DNA from: RGIG6353 sp964558655
Lineage (GTDB): Bacteria > Bacillota > Clostridia > Oscillospirales > SIG627
Reading direction: 5' to 3'
Assembly: GCA_964558655.1 (NCBI GenBank)
Contig: CAZLEX010000004.1
Span: 1-64,000, forward strand
Length of the DNA stretch: 64,000 bases
This document shows positions 13,444 to 22,321 of the stretch, one piece after another (positions within the stretch are counted from its first letter, which is position 1; each line of letters opens with the position of its first letter). The position numbers and the translations under genes are program-made. The notes below the pieces were generated by a model. The model had not been told where the DNA came from. It was given only the letters and a program-made list of their open reading frames with translations, and did no database searches.

Positions 13444-15252
13444 TTACAGAGGCAAATCCTTTTTGGTAAACCGTATTGATCCTGCCGTATACCCTATAAT
13501 TCCGAGTATTGCGAGAACGACAAATTTAATAATAAAGTTATCGCTTCCGTCCATGATTGATACGACATCAAACAAAGAAATAACAGTGGCATAATTAAAG
13601 TTGTTAAGTGCATCAAGGCGTACAACGGAAGGAATTACGGGACTTCCGAAAAGTCCGAGCATTGCGGCAACCAGTGCGAATATCGACAGTCCTCCGCCGA
13701 TTGCCATGGAATATTTGCTTCTGTCGAATACACAGGAGGTGAAGAAACAAAGTCCGGAAAGAGTAAAGAGAACGAGAAATGCTCCTATGTTAAGCAAAAT
13801 GAGATTAGAATAAGTGAGTTCAACTTCTTCCTTAACCACAGACAAACATACACAGCCCGTAACGGTTGTCAAAGAAAACATAGCGAGAAGCGATCCGACG
13901 AGATATATCGCCTGAGTAAACACAACAGTACTTCTTTTTGTTGAAGTTGACAGTACATACGCCATAGAACCGCTGTCAACCTGTCCGGCAACAAGATTAT
14001 TGGATGCCATTATCATGTATATGATCGGCAAAAGAAGTCCCGCAAGCTTATAGAATATCGAACCGACTATAAGGGTATATAAGTCTGCCTGCCCTATTTC
14101 TTCAAGTGCTTCGGAAACTTCATCCGGCAAAGTTGACAAAAAGCTTGTTGAGATATCCGATGATAATTCCTTTTTCTTTGCCTCAATTTCTTCGGAATAA
14201 ATGATGTCGGACGCAAACTCACCGTTCTCATATTTCTTTTCCAATTCTTCGAGTTCGTATTCAAGCCGTCCTGTATACGAAGCAATCGCATTTTTCGACA
14301 TATGTTTTATGTTTTCGTATGTATATCCGAATGAATTATACTTTTCTTCGGTCACGCCGTAAGAAGAAAGCGACTGTATGAGAGTCCCCCTGCTTTCACT
14401 GCTTGACATATTTCCCGCAATAAATACCGACACACATTCGGATACTCTTGCGGAACGGTATGACTCTCTTTGTTCCGATAAGATATAATCATTTATCTCG
14501 GACTCCGATATTTTTTCTATAAGTGTCATAATATCATAATCATCGGGAATACTCTCTGTGTTTGCAATATAAAATTCATCAAACATACCGTCGGGATTAA
14601 CTGTATACATAACGGCTCCGAGCATTTCCTGTGCTTCGGATGAATCTTCTTCATAGCCCAAATCCTTTGCCTTTTCAAAAATTTCGGCTTGTAACTGTTC
14701 AATTGCAGAGGAATAAGCCGTGCTTACAGCCGCTTCTTGAGTCAAGCAAGACTGTTCCAGCCATTTTCCCATGGCTTCCGAATACTTTTCGGGACTGTCA
14801 AACCCCTCCGATACGGGCATGGACGCAATATAATTGTTTACATTGTCGGCATATGCCATGCCGGCTTCGGTTTTCATTTCCGGGCAAACATTCTCCCACG
14901 CCCGTAATGCCGTACCGTATAATTCCGTATTGTCAAAATCAGATGCAATAGGCATATTCGAATACCACATGAGGTAAGAAAGAGTATCACTTACATTTTG
15001 TGAAAAAAGCATGTCAAACTCGGTGAGAGAAGCTTCTGTATTATCATATTCCGAAATAGCACGCTGCTGAAGTCCGGCATCTATTTCCTCTGTAATTATT
15101 GTATCCTGAATGGCATTTCTGACCGCTCCTATATTGCCGTTGCCCGATATAAGCATAACACAGGCAAGCATAAAACAAAGTGCAAATGTGATTATTGCCC
15201 ACATAGTTGCATTTGACTTGCACGACTGCTTAAATAAAGCTTTACTAAACAT
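13444..15252 (-). CDS. ABC-2 type permease with a large extracellular insert
   Basis: Membrane subunit of an ABC exporter, 602 residues. One transmembrane helix at about residues 17-39 (ATMWAIITFALCFMLACVML) is followed by a polar, mostly helical region of some 330 residues, then five or six hydrophobic helices from about residue 380 to the end. This layout is known in ABC-2 permeases that work with two separate ATPases. The start has GAGG eight bases upstream; longer reading to 15345 would overlap the ATPase gene. Last gene of an operon with two ATPases. Substrate unknown; drug or peptide export would be usual for a TetR-controlled cassette. Confidence 0.85.
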   Translation of the reverse strand: MFSKALFKQSCKSNATMWAIITFALCFMLACVMLISGNGNIGAVRNAIQDTIITEEIDAGLQQRAISEYDNTEASLTEFDMLFSQNVSDTLSYLMWYSNMPIASDFDNTELYGTALRAWENVCPEMKTEAGMAYADNVNNYIASMPVSEGFDSPEKYSEAMGKWLEQSCLTQEAAVSTAYSSAIEQLQAEIFEKAKDLGYEEDSSEAQEMLGAVMYTVNPDGMFDEFYIANTESIPDDYDIMTLIEKISESEINDYILSEQRESYRSARVSECVSVFIAGNMSSSESRGTLIQSLSSYGVTEEKYNSFGYTYENIKHMSKNAIASYTGRLEYELEELEKKYENGEFASDIIYSEEIEAKKKELSSDISTSFLSTLPDEVSEALEEIGQADLYTLIVGSIFYKLAGLLLPIIYMIMASNNLVAGQVDSGSMAYVLSTSTKRSTVVFTQAIYLVGSLLAMFSLTTVTGCVCLSVVKEEVELTYSNLILLNIGAFLVLFTLSGLCFFTSCVFDRSKYSMAIGGGLSIFALVAAMLGLFGSPVIPSVVRLDALNNFNYATVISLFDVVSIMDGSDNFIIKFVVLAILGIIGYTAGSIRFTKKDLPL

Positions 15253-15262
15253 AACTTTTACC

Positions 15263-16162
15263 TCAACCTTTCCTTTGCGAAAACAAAATATTCTTAAAGT
15301 GCATTTCAAGAGTGTAGGGGAGTTCCGAAATAAATTTAACATCATAATTTTTCAAAACCGAAAGAAGCGTCACCGTATCATATTCCCCTACCCTGACCGT
15401 AACCTGATTATACTGTTCCTGAATACGAATTTTTTCAAATTTTTCATTCAAAAATCTTACATAATCTTCTCTCTTGTGAAATTCGATTTTAAAATCTTTT
15501 ATCGGCCGATGCTTTATACCGTCCATATCGCAAACATCGACGATTCTTCCGCTGTTGATAAGTGCCACCCTGTCACAAGTGTTTTCAAGCTCCTCAAAAC
15601 TGTGACTGCTCATAAAAATTGTCTTTCCGCGTTTGTGTTCCTCTTTTATTATATCGAGAAAAACGGCACGCATAAGAGGATCAAGCCCGGTTGTAGGTTC
15701 GTCCAAAACGATTATTGGTGAATCGCTCATAAGTGCCGCAACAAGTGCGGTTTTTTGTTTCATTCCTTTACTCATTCGTTTGAGTCCCGCTCTCGGATCA
15801 AGCTGAAGCCTTTCTATCAACTGGTTGGCTCGCGACATATCTTTAATTTCCAAAAAATCAGCTTGACATTTTAAAAAATCTATACCGGTTTTTAAATCCG
15901 GAAAAGCTATTTCTCCGGGTACATATCCGATTTTTTTAGCAATTTCGCTTGAATGTTCCCACGAAGAAAGTCCCGTAACAAACACATTCCCCGATGTCGG
16001 ACGGATAAAACCCATAATATGTCTTATTGTAGTCGTTTTTCCACTGCCGTTCGTCCCAACATAACCGACCATTTCACCTTCTCCGATTTCGAGATCAAGA
16101 TCGAAAATACCGCAAGAATTACCGTAATCTTTGGTAAGTTTTTCGGTTTTTATAACTTTCAT
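15263..16162 (-). CDS. ABC transporter ATP-binding protein
   Basis: Nucleotide-binding subunit, 299 residues. Walker A GTNGSGKTTT, signature region MSKGMKQKT (departing from LSGGQ), Walker B IIVLDEPTTGLDP, H-loop SSHSFEEL. About 80 residues follow the core domain, as in export ATPases. Its ATG shares a base with the TGA of the upstream ATPase gene (TGATG), pointing to translational coupling; GGAGG lies nine bases upstream. It is about half identical in pattern to its upstream neighbour, so the pair probably forms a heterodimer serving the single permease. Confidence 0.93.
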   Translation of the reverse strand: MKVIKTEKLTKDYGNSCGIFDLDLEIGEGEMVGYVGTNGSGKTTTIRHIMGFIRPTSGNVFVTGLSSWEHSSEIAKKIGYVPGEIAFPDLKTGIDFLKCQADFLEIKDMSRANQLIERLQLDPRAGLKRMSKGMKQKTALVAALMSDSPIIVLDEPTTGLDPLMRAVFLDIIKEEHKRGKTIFMSSHSFEELENTCDRVALINSGRIVDVCDMDGIKHRPIKDFKIEFHKREDYVRFLNEKFEKIRIQEQYNQVTVRVGEYDTVTLLSVLKNYDVKFISELPYTLEMHFKNILFSQRKG

Positions 16163-17124
16163 CACAATGCACCTCCGAAATCTTTATCTTCTTTGTAAAA
16201 CTTCATGAAATAGTCTTCGAGAGATTCCAGCCGATTGCTGAAAGTGCGTACTCCCACTGAAGAGAGCTGTTTTATAAGCAAATTCAAATCATTATCCTCA
16301 ACGCAAACATAAATGCTGTCGGCTCTTTCTTCAATAAGTTGCAAAGAGGCAATATCCACACTGCTTTCAAAAAACCGCTTCTTCGATTTTTCGTTTTCAA
16401 ATACCACAGTATAATATTTTCTCGAAGCGTGTTTTAAATCATTTGCAATAAATTCGGAAACAATTTTCCCGTCTTTGATTATGGCAATACGATCGCAGGT
16501 TGAATCTATTTCCGAAAAAATATGACTTGAAAGGAGAATTGTCTTTCCACGCTCTTTTTCTTCATGAATAAACTTAATGAAATTCTCCTGCATTACCGGA
16601 TCAAGTCCGCTCGTCGGTTCATCGAGAATAAGAACATCGGGATCGGACATGAATGCCGAAGTAACGGCAAGCTTTCTCTTAACTCCGAGACTCATTCTCT
16701 TGGTCTCTCCTTTTAAAACTATATCGCTCAATTCAAAAAGCGTCAGCATTTCGTCAAGCTTTTCTTTATTGTGAATTTTCTGCATATCCTGCATCATTCT
16801 GATAAATTCCCAGCCTGTAAGTCCTTGCGGCAGTGCAATTTCTCCGGGAATATAGCCGACGCGATTTAATATTTTATCGTATTTTTCAAAAGTATCGCAA
16901 TCCAAAATTTTCGCATTTCCCGAATCAGGCTTCGAAAACCCCATCAAATGCCGTATTGTTGTGGACTTTCCCGCACCGTTCGGCCCCAAAAATCCGAAAA
17001 CTTCACCCTTATCAACATGTATGGTGACATCGAAAATTCCTCTGCCGCAACCGTAATCTTTTGTCAGATGAGAGGTTTCTATTACAGCTGAATTTCCTTT
17101 TTCGCCGGTATTCTGTAATATCAT
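16162..17124 (-). CDS. ABC transporter ATP-binding protein
   Basis: First gene of the exporter operon, 320 residues. Walker A GPNGAGKSTT, signature region MSLGVKRKLA (again non-canonical), Walker B VLILDEPTSGLDP, H-loop SSHIFSEI. Paralogue of the next gene. The start ATG is preceded by GGAG. It reads divergently from a TetR family gene, which is the likely regulator. Confidence 0.93.
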   Translation of the reverse strand: MILQNTGEKGNSAVIETSHLTKDYGCGRGIFDVTIHVDKGEVFGFLGPNGAGKSTTIRHLMGFSKPDSGNAKILDCDTFEKYDKILNRVGYIPGEIALPQGLTGWEFIRMMQDMQKIHNKEKLDEMLTLFELSDIVLKGETKRMSLGVKRKLAVTSAFMSDPDVLILDEPTSGLDPVMQENFIKFIHEEKERGKTILLSSHIFSEIDSTCDRIAIIKDGKIVSEFIANDLKHASRKYYTVVFENEKSKKRFFESSVDIASLQLIEERADSIYVCVEDNDLNLLIKQLSSVGVRTFSNRLESLEDYFMKFYKEDKDFGGAL

Positions 17125-17151
17125 ATTTTTCTCCTTTCTTTTTTAACACTG

Positions 17152-17180
17152 TTGACATTTTGACTTTGTTGAATTATAAT
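17152..17180 (+). promoter_or_regulatory. Promoter of the TetR family gene
   Basis: Perfect TTGACA (17152-17157) and TATAAT (17175-17180) with a 17-base spacer, on the plus strand in the 144-base divergent region. The minus-strand promoter for the ABC genes was not resolved. Confidence 0.85.
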
Positions 17181-17181
17181 A

Positions 17182-17216
17182 CTGTAAACAGAAAAAAAGA
17201 AGTACAGTTTTACTGT
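17182..17216. promoter_or_regulatory. Candidate TetR operator
   Basis: Two palindromes immediately downstream of the -10 box: CTGTAAACAG (17182-17191) and the perfect 13-mer ACAGTTTTACTGT (17204-17216). Both share ACAG/CTGT half sites. The position would block the transcript of the regulator and probably that of the divergent ABC operon. Inference from symmetry and location. Confidence 0.5.
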
Positions 17217-17268
17217 CACTGACAAAATTTACACACAAGTGCGAAATTTGTTCAAATTCGGAGGAAAA

Positions 17269-17838
17269 ATGAAAGTACAAAACCTGAATAATTCATCAAG
17301 AAAAACGAAAAAACTCATAAAAAAGGTATTCGCCGAAATGCTTTCGGAAAAAAAAGCTCCCGGAAAAATTTCAGTGTGCGAACTTTGTACTCGTGCCGAC
17401 ATAAGTCGCGGAACATTTTATTCGCATTACGACGATATTTACGGCGTTGCCGAAGATTACGAAAACGAACTCATAGACGCTTTTTTCGACAGTACCCGCC
17501 TGTTCGGCTCAAAAGACATTATGCAATTCATAGATTCGATATTTGAATTTATAAGGCAAAACGACGAAAACTACCGCTTACTGTGTAAATCAAACGATCT
17601 TTTTTTCGCCACAAAAAAATTGATGGCTGTTGTTACGCAAAAACTTCTGGAACTTTGCAACAACGACATTCGTATAAAAAAGAAAGATTATATAGATATT
17701 GAAATTCTGATTTTTTTGGAAGGTATTCTGTGCGAATATGTAAAACTATGCAGAGGATATTCCAAAAAAAGTCTTGACGATCTGTATGATTATACAAAAT
17801 TTTGGGTTAAAAATTTTATTTCCGCACACTCGATTTAA
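17269..17838 (+). CDS. TetR/AcrR family transcriptional regulator
   Basis: 189 residues. The helix-turn-helix is at about residues 30-60 (KISVCELCTRADISRGTFYSHYDDIYG), typical of the TetR family variants with YxHYxD at the end of the recognition helix. The C-terminal half is helical and would bind an unidentified ligand. GGAGGAAAA directly before the ATG sets the start. Divergent from the two-ATPase ABC operon, so it is likely the repressor of that operon and of itself. Confidence 0.85.
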   Translation: MKVQNLNNSSRKTKKLIKKVFAEMLSEKKAPGKISVCELCTRADISRGTFYSHYDDIYGVAEDYENELIDAFFDSTRLFGSKDIMQFIDSIFEFIRQNDENYRLLCKSNDLFFATKKLMAVVTQKLLELCNNDIRIKKKDYIDIEILIFLEGILCEYVKLCRGYSKKSLDDLYDYTKFWVKNFISAHSI

Positions 17839-17841
17839 CTA

Positions 17842-17869
17842 TTGCATTTTGTAAAAATGTGTGTATAAT
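17842..17869 (+). promoter_or_regulatory. Promoter of the TSCPD-MATE pair
   Basis: TTGCAT (17842-17847) and TATAAT (17864-17869), 16-base spacer, starting four bases after the TetR gene stop. Confidence 0.65.
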
Positions 17870-17906
17870 GAATATTGGATTTTTGTTTAAAAAACGGAGC
17901 TTAATT

Positions 17907-18179
17907 ATGGAATATACTTACAAAACTAAGGGCACCTGTTCGTCCGAGATATCTTTCGAATTAAACGACGGACACATTTACAATGTCAATTTCAAAGGCG
18001 GCTGCAACGGAAATCTGAAAGCAGTTGCTTCTCTCGTTAACGGACTAACGGTTGAAGAAATAGAAAACAGAATAAAAGGTATCCGATGCGGATTCAAATC
18101 CACTTCCTGCCCCGACCAACTTGCTATCGCAGTGAGAGAGGCTCTCCTTGCCGCCGAAACGGAGAATAAGAATGTTTAA
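17907..18179 (+). CDS. TSCPD domain protein (TIGR03905 type)
   Basis: Small protein of 90 residues with the diagnostic motif TSCPD at about residues 70-74 (FKSTSCPDQLA), preceded by GGCNGNLKAV and GIRCG. This domain also occurs at the C-terminus of some ribonucleotide reductases and in anaerobes as a stand-alone protein; its job is not known. The conserved cysteines suggest metal binding or redox chemistry, which is inference. CGGAGC precedes the ATG; a longer start at 17859 lies in the promoter. It overlaps the MATE gene by 8 bases. Confidence 0.85.
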   Translation: MEYTYKTKGTCSSEISFELNDGHIYNVNFKGGCNGNLKAVASLVNGLTVEEIENRIKGIRCGFKSTSCPDQLAIAVREALLAAETENKNV

Positions 18180-19533
18180 ACGCCGTACCGTTGAAATGAC
18201 AGACGGTCCAATCATCAAAAATCTCTGGAAGTTTGCGTTTCCTGTCATGCTTTCCGGGATACTTCAGCTTCTTTACAATGCGGCTGATATTATTGTGCTC
18301 GGACGCTTTTCGGGACACACATCTCTTGCCGCCGTCGGCTCAACATCTTCTCTTATCACGCTGATAACCAATTTCGCTATCGGACTTTCGGTAGGTGTTA
18401 ATGTCATCATTGCCCGTCATATAGGTTCCGACGATCCCGAGCGTACCGATAAAGCACTTCACACGGCAGCTACCGTTGCCGTTTTTTCCGGCCTGATTTC
18501 TTTTATCATAGGTTTTTTCATCTCGCATCAGGCACTTGAATGGATGGGATCTCCCTCTGATGTCATAGATAAATCAACTCTTTATTTAAAAATTTATTTT
18601 ATAGGCGTACCCGCATCAATCATTTACAATTTCGGAAGTGCCGCTCTTCGTTCGGCGGGAGATACAACAAGACCTTTGTGGTTTTTAACGATATCCGGAA
18701 TTATAAATGTCGTGTTGAACCTTATTTTCGTAATTGTTTTTCATCTCGATGTAGCCGGAGTTGCAATAGCGACAGCGGTATCCCAATATGTATCTGCAAT
18801 ACTCGTTGTCATTGCTTTGATAAAAGGGCAGGGATATTTAATTTTTCGCTTTAAATCCATTTGCTTCGACCGCCGTGAATTTGCGGAAATAATAAAACTC
18901 GGTATCCCGGCCGCAATTCAGGGAATGACTTTTTCGGTTTCAAATGTAATTTTGCAATCGGCGGTAAACTCTTTCGACAGCTCTCTTGTAATTGCGGGAA
19001 ACTCTGCGGCAAGTAATGTGGAAAGTTTCATTTATACCGTTATGAACTCTTTTTATCACGCTTCAATGACATTTACAAGCCAAAACATCGGAGCTCACAA
19101 GGCAAACCGTATTCCGAAAATCATCTTTTCCTCCTGTTTCCTTTCATTTATATCGTGGTTTGTTATCACATCTGTCGTACTTACATTTCCGAAAACCCTT
19201 CTCGGCTTTTATACAAGCGAACCGGCTGCCATAAGAATCGGTATTCAGCGTTTCAACCTTGTAGCAATGACCTACATTCTTTGCGGAATTATGGATATAT
19301 CTACCGGAGTTTTACGCGGTTCCGGATATTCATTGGCATCAATGATTATTTCGATTGTCGGAGTATGCGGAGTGAGAATTGTTTGGATTTTTACCGTGTT
19401 CAAACGGATTCACACATTTAATGTACTGTTCATGTGTTATCCTCTTTCCTGGTTACCGGTAATTATTGCGAATTTTCTGTTCTTTTTCTACATATACCGT
19501 AAAAAGCTAAAAAAAACCGACGCACTTTTTTAA
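18172..19533 (+). CDS. MATE family efflux transporter
   Basis: Twelve-helix cation/drug antiporter of 453 residues. The N-terminal signature TDGPIIKNLWKFAFPVMLSG and the internal GSAALRSAGDTTRP motif are typical of the MATE/DinF superfamily, as is GVLRGSGYS in the second half. The start ATG overlaps the end of the TSCPD gene (ATGTTTAA) and has GGAG seven bases upstream. Substrate cannot be inferred. Confidence 0.93.
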   Translation: MFKRRTVEMTDGPIIKNLWKFAFPVMLSGILQLLYNAADIIVLGRFSGHTSLAAVGSTSSLITLITNFAIGLSVGVNVIIARHIGSDDPERTDKALHTAATVAVFSGLISFIIGFFISHQALEWMGSPSDVIDKSTLYLKIYFIGVPASIIYNFGSAALRSAGDTTRPLWFLTISGIINVVLNLIFVIVFHLDVAGVAIATAVSQYVSAILVVIALIKGQGYLIFRFKSICFDRREFAEIIKLGIPAAIQGMTFSVSNVILQSAVNSFDSSLVIAGNSAASNVESFIYTVMNSFYHASMTFTSQNIGAHKANRIPKIIFSSCFLSFISWFVITSVVLTFPKTLLGFYTSEPAAIRIGIQRFNLVAMTYILCGIMDISTGVLRGSGYSLASMIISIVGVCGVRIVWIFTVFKRIHTFNVLFMCYPLSWLPVIIANFLFFFYIYRKKLKKTDALF

Positions 19534-19542
19534 TGCGTCGGT
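19516..19542. terminator. Bidirectional terminator between MATE and carboxypeptidase genes
   Basis: Stem ACCGACGCA (19516-19524) with TGCGTCGGT (19534-19542); the loop contains the MATE stop codon. A-run on one side and T-run on the other allow termination from both converging genes. Confidence 0.85.
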
Positions 19543-19547
19543 TAATT

Positions 19548-20567
19548 TTATATGTATTCTTCAAAAAATTTCAAAGTGTCGTAAACAGGAGTATATCTGC
19601 TCGTCCCGCCGCCGATTACGGCAATGTAAGTTTTATCGTTTTTAACGGCTAAACTTGCGAGGCAATGCCCCGATTGTACGGTATATCCGGTTTTCCCGCC
19701 TACTATATTAACTCCGTCAATACTGTCTTTTGATACCCTCTCAAACATGGTGCTTTTTAACAGAAGCCCATCGGGGTGCTGAGCCGTAGAAGTTGTTGTG
19801 TACTCCTCTGCCGAAAGAATTTTACGGCAAAGTTCATTGTTCATTGCACAATCCATTATTACCGCCATATCGTAAGCCGTTGTATAATGTTCGGCATCGT
19901 GAAGACCGCTTGTATTTGTAAAATGAGTTCCGTCAAGCCCTAACTCTTCAGCCTTTTCGTTCATCAGCGTGACAAACGCTTCTTCGCTTCCCGATACATA
20001 CAACGCAACCGAAACACAAGCATCGGCTCCCGACGGCAAGATAATTCCGTACAGTAAGTCAAGTATCGTAACGGTTTCTCCGGATTCGAGCCCGGTACGC
20101 GTTGCCTGCTGTTCAACAAGAGGATTGATTACCTCATAACTCATTGTATATTCATCATAAAGATTTTCTATATTCTCAACGGCAACGATAAGAGTCATAA
20201 TTTTTGTCATGGAAGCGGGATACATACGCATCGACGAATTCTTAGAAGAAATTACGGATTCATCATCTGTGCAAACAAGTATTGCGTATTCTGATTCTAT
20301 ATCGTTTCCGGCAACAGTTGATGTGTCAAGAAATTTCGGAGAAATGGGAATATATTTGTTTTCGACCGTAAAATCGCTTGTATGGAAAGTGGGAATCGAA
20401 ACCGAATATCTGACAAGCTTATCCGAATTGTCAGCCAAATCTTCATTATCATTTCTTGAAAATGCGTCAATCAAATCAAAAAAACCTTTAAATACGAAAA
20501 AACCCACAGCAAAAAATAAAACAAGCAAAACGGTAAGACGCCCGGATTTTAATTTCCTTTTTTTCAT
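19548..20567 (-). CDS. D-alanyl-D-alanine carboxypeptidase (peptidase S11)
   Basis: Penicillin-binding enzyme that trims the terminal D-alanine of peptidoglycan stem peptides; 339 residues. An N-terminal hydrophobic segment (residues 11-27) acts as signal or anchor. Catalytic SxxK is SMTK (residues 119-122) and KTG is present in GGKTGYTV. The middle motif, normally SGN, reads SGA (179-181, PSGADAC). No C-terminal PBP5 beta-domain is present, so it is a short form. Converges on the MATE gene. Motif spacing makes the family assignment safe. Confidence 0.92.
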   Translation of the reverse strand: MKKRKLKSGRLTVLLVLFFAVGFFVFKGFFDLIDAFSRNDNEDLADNSDKLVRYSVSIPTFHTSDFTVENKYIPISPKFLDTSTVAGNDIESEYAILVCTDDESVISSKNSSMRMYPASMTKIMTLIVAVENIENLYDEYTMSYEVINPLVEQQATRTGLESGETVTILDLLYGIILPSGADACVSVALYVSGSEEAFVTLMNEKAEELGLDGTHFTNTSGLHDAEHYTTAYDMAVIMDCAMNNELCRKILSAEEYTTTSTAQHPDGLLLKSTMFERVSKDSIDGVNIVGGKTGYTVQSGHCLASLAVKNDKTYIAVIGGGTSRYTPVYDTLKFFEEYI

Positions 20568-20683
20568 TTTTATAACCCCATGAAATTACTACTCTTTCAG
20601 TTTATCACAAAATCACTCTGATGTCGACATATTTTTTTACTTTTTTCAACAATTTACAAATTTAAAAATTTATCGTCAACCTA

Positions 20684-20712
20684 TTGAAAAAAATCAATAT
20701 GTCGGTTATAAT
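20684..20712 (+). promoter_or_regulatory. Promoter of the AI-2E family gene
   Basis: TTGAAA (20684-20689) and TATAAT (20707-20712) with a 17-base spacer; GGGG Shine-Dalgarno follows before the ATG at 20745. Confidence 0.8.
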
Positions 20713-20744
20713 AAAATTCAAAGAGAAAATAGAAGGGGTATGTT

Positions 20745-21902
20745 ATGAAATTTGAATGGAAATCTTTGTGGAAAGTCGGCGTTGTCGTATTCGTTTTCTG
20801 CCTTCTGTGGAAGTATATCGACTTGGCGTATAATCTTCTGATCACAATAATTTCCGCTCTAATTCCCCTTTTTGTAGGTGCCATAATCGCATTTTTTATA
20901 AATATTCTTTTGTCTTTCTATGAAAACAAAATTTTTCAAAAAATAAAAAAACCGTCATTTGCGAAAGCAATACGCCCATTGTCTCTCGTATCGGCAATTC
21001 TGACGGTTATCGCAATGATCGTTGCTGTGTTCAGCATTGTCTTACCGCAGTTTTTTTCTTGCCTTAAACTTATTATCAATCTTTTTCCGAATGTCATGAA
21101 ATGGATAACCGAACAGCTTTCTCATTTTGAAATTGTTCCGGACAATATCCTTACTGCCCTGTCCGGCACAGACTGGAATTCAAAAATAGAACAAATCATT
21201 TCCGTACTGACAAACGGTCTCGGGAATACCGTACAGCTGATTTTCTCCACCATAACAAGCGTTTTCTCGTGGCTTGTCACGACGCTGTTAAGTATCATCT
21301 TCGCATTTTATCTTCTTGCATCGAAAGATAAACTCGCAAGGCAATCCAAAAGACTTATTACGGCATATCTTCCGCAAAAAGTATCTCACAAAATTTTTTA
21401 TGTTTGCCATGTTTTTATTGAAACTTTCAGAAAGTATGTAATAGGACAGTGCACCGAAGCGTTAATTTTAGGGGTACTTTGTATACTCGGAATGTTAATT
21501 CTTCGCTTGCCTTATGCCGCAATGATAGGTGTTCTTATCGCTGTTACCGCTCTTATACCCATTGCCGGTGCATATGTCGGTGCTGCGGTCGGGGCACTCA
21601 TGATTGTTACGGTTTCGCCGACAAAAGCTCTCATATTCTTGGTTTTTCTGATTATACTTCAGCAAATTGAGGGAAATATTATTTATCCGAAAGTTGTCGG
21701 TACATCAATAGGTCTTCCGGGAATTTGGGTGCTTGTTGCCGTTACGGTCGGCGGAAGCGTTATGGGGATTTTGGGAATGTTGCTCGGTGTTCCGCTTACC
21801 GCAAGCATTTACAGAATTCTTCGCCACGATTTGCGAAAACGCACTTCATCAAACGATAATACAAAAGAGGCAGATGTTCGTAATACGGAAAATACGCCTT
21901 GA
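20745..21902 (+). CDS. AI-2E family transporter (UPF0118)
   Basis: Polytopic membrane protein of 385 residues. The N-terminal pair of helices (residues 7-60), a soluble stretch around 105-150, and the C-terminal block with LPYAAMIGVLIAVTALIPIAGAYVG and GTSIGLPGIWVLVAV match the family whose members move AI-2, Na+/H+ or other small molecules; the actual substrate varies and cannot be told. A charged tail of about 20 residues follows the last helix. Monocistronic: own promoter and terminator. Confidence 0.9.
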   Translation: MKFEWKSLWKVGVVVFVFCLLWKYIDLAYNLLITIISALIPLFVGAIIAFFINILLSFYENKIFQKIKKPSFAKAIRPLSLVSAILTVIAMIVAVFSIVLPQFFSCLKLIINLFPNVMKWITEQLSHFEIVPDNILTALSGTDWNSKIEQIISVLTNGLGNTVQLIFSTITSVFSWLVTTLLSIIFAFYLLASKDKLARQSKRLITAYLPQKVSHKIFYVCHVFIETFRKYVIGQCTEALILGVLCILGMLILRLPYAAMIGVLIAVTALIPIAGAYVGAAVGALMIVTVSPTKALIFLVFLIILQQIEGNIIYPKVVGTSIGLPGIWVLVAVTVGGSVMGILGMLLGVPLTASIYRILRHDLRKRTSSNDNTKEADVRNTENTP

Positions 21903-21908
21903 TTTATA

Positions 21909-21943
21909 AAAAAATTGTGCAGCCGTAAGCTGCACAATTTTTT
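21909..21943 (+). terminator. Intrinsic terminator after the AI-2E family gene
   Basis: Fifteen-bp perfect stem (21909-21923 with 21929-21943), five-base loop, T-run in the right arm. It could also serve the AbrB-type gene, which ends 23 bases away on the other strand. Confidence 0.9.
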
Positions 21944-21965
21944 GCATAATCTCTTATACACAGGC

Positions 21966-22220
21966 TCAATTATCGGTATTTTCCGATATTTTTCGAATAC
22001 ATTCACGGCATATGTGTTTGTCCCCGAACTCTTTTAAATCTTCCGCCCGAGAACAAAAAACACAAGTCTCCGTTTTCTTTGTTATAACTATTTCTCCGTC
22101 ATCGTTCAAATTCATCTCAAGCATATCACCGGATTCGATACCTAAAATTTTACGAAATGTTTTTGGTATCACAATTCTCCCGAGTTCGTCAATAGCACGC
22201 ATATCGCCTTTTGCCTTCAT
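21966..22220 (-). CDS. AbrB/SpoVT-type regulator with a zinc ribbon
   Basis: 84 residues. The N-terminal swapped-hairpin domain reads MRAIDELGRIVIPKTFRKILGI, followed by GDMLEMNLNDDGEIVI, the hallmark of transition-state regulators. The C-terminal third has CVFC and CREC, a likely zinc knuckle, a layout found in many clostridial members. Expected to bind DNA as a dimer and act in growth-phase or sporulation control; target genes are unknown. GGAGGAAGAAAG sets the start at 22218-22220. Confidence 0.9.
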   Translation of the reverse strand: MKAKGDMRAIDELGRIVIPKTFRKILGIESGDMLEMNLNDDGEIVITKKTETCVFCSRAEDLKEFGDKHICRECIRKISENTDN

Positions 22221-22321
22221 CTTTCTTCCTCCTTTTATCACTTCCGTTTTGAACCGCCTGATTTTTTACTCTTCAAAAATCAAGCAAAGCCGTTTCGACG
22301 GTTTTTTCCGTCTTTTCGCAC

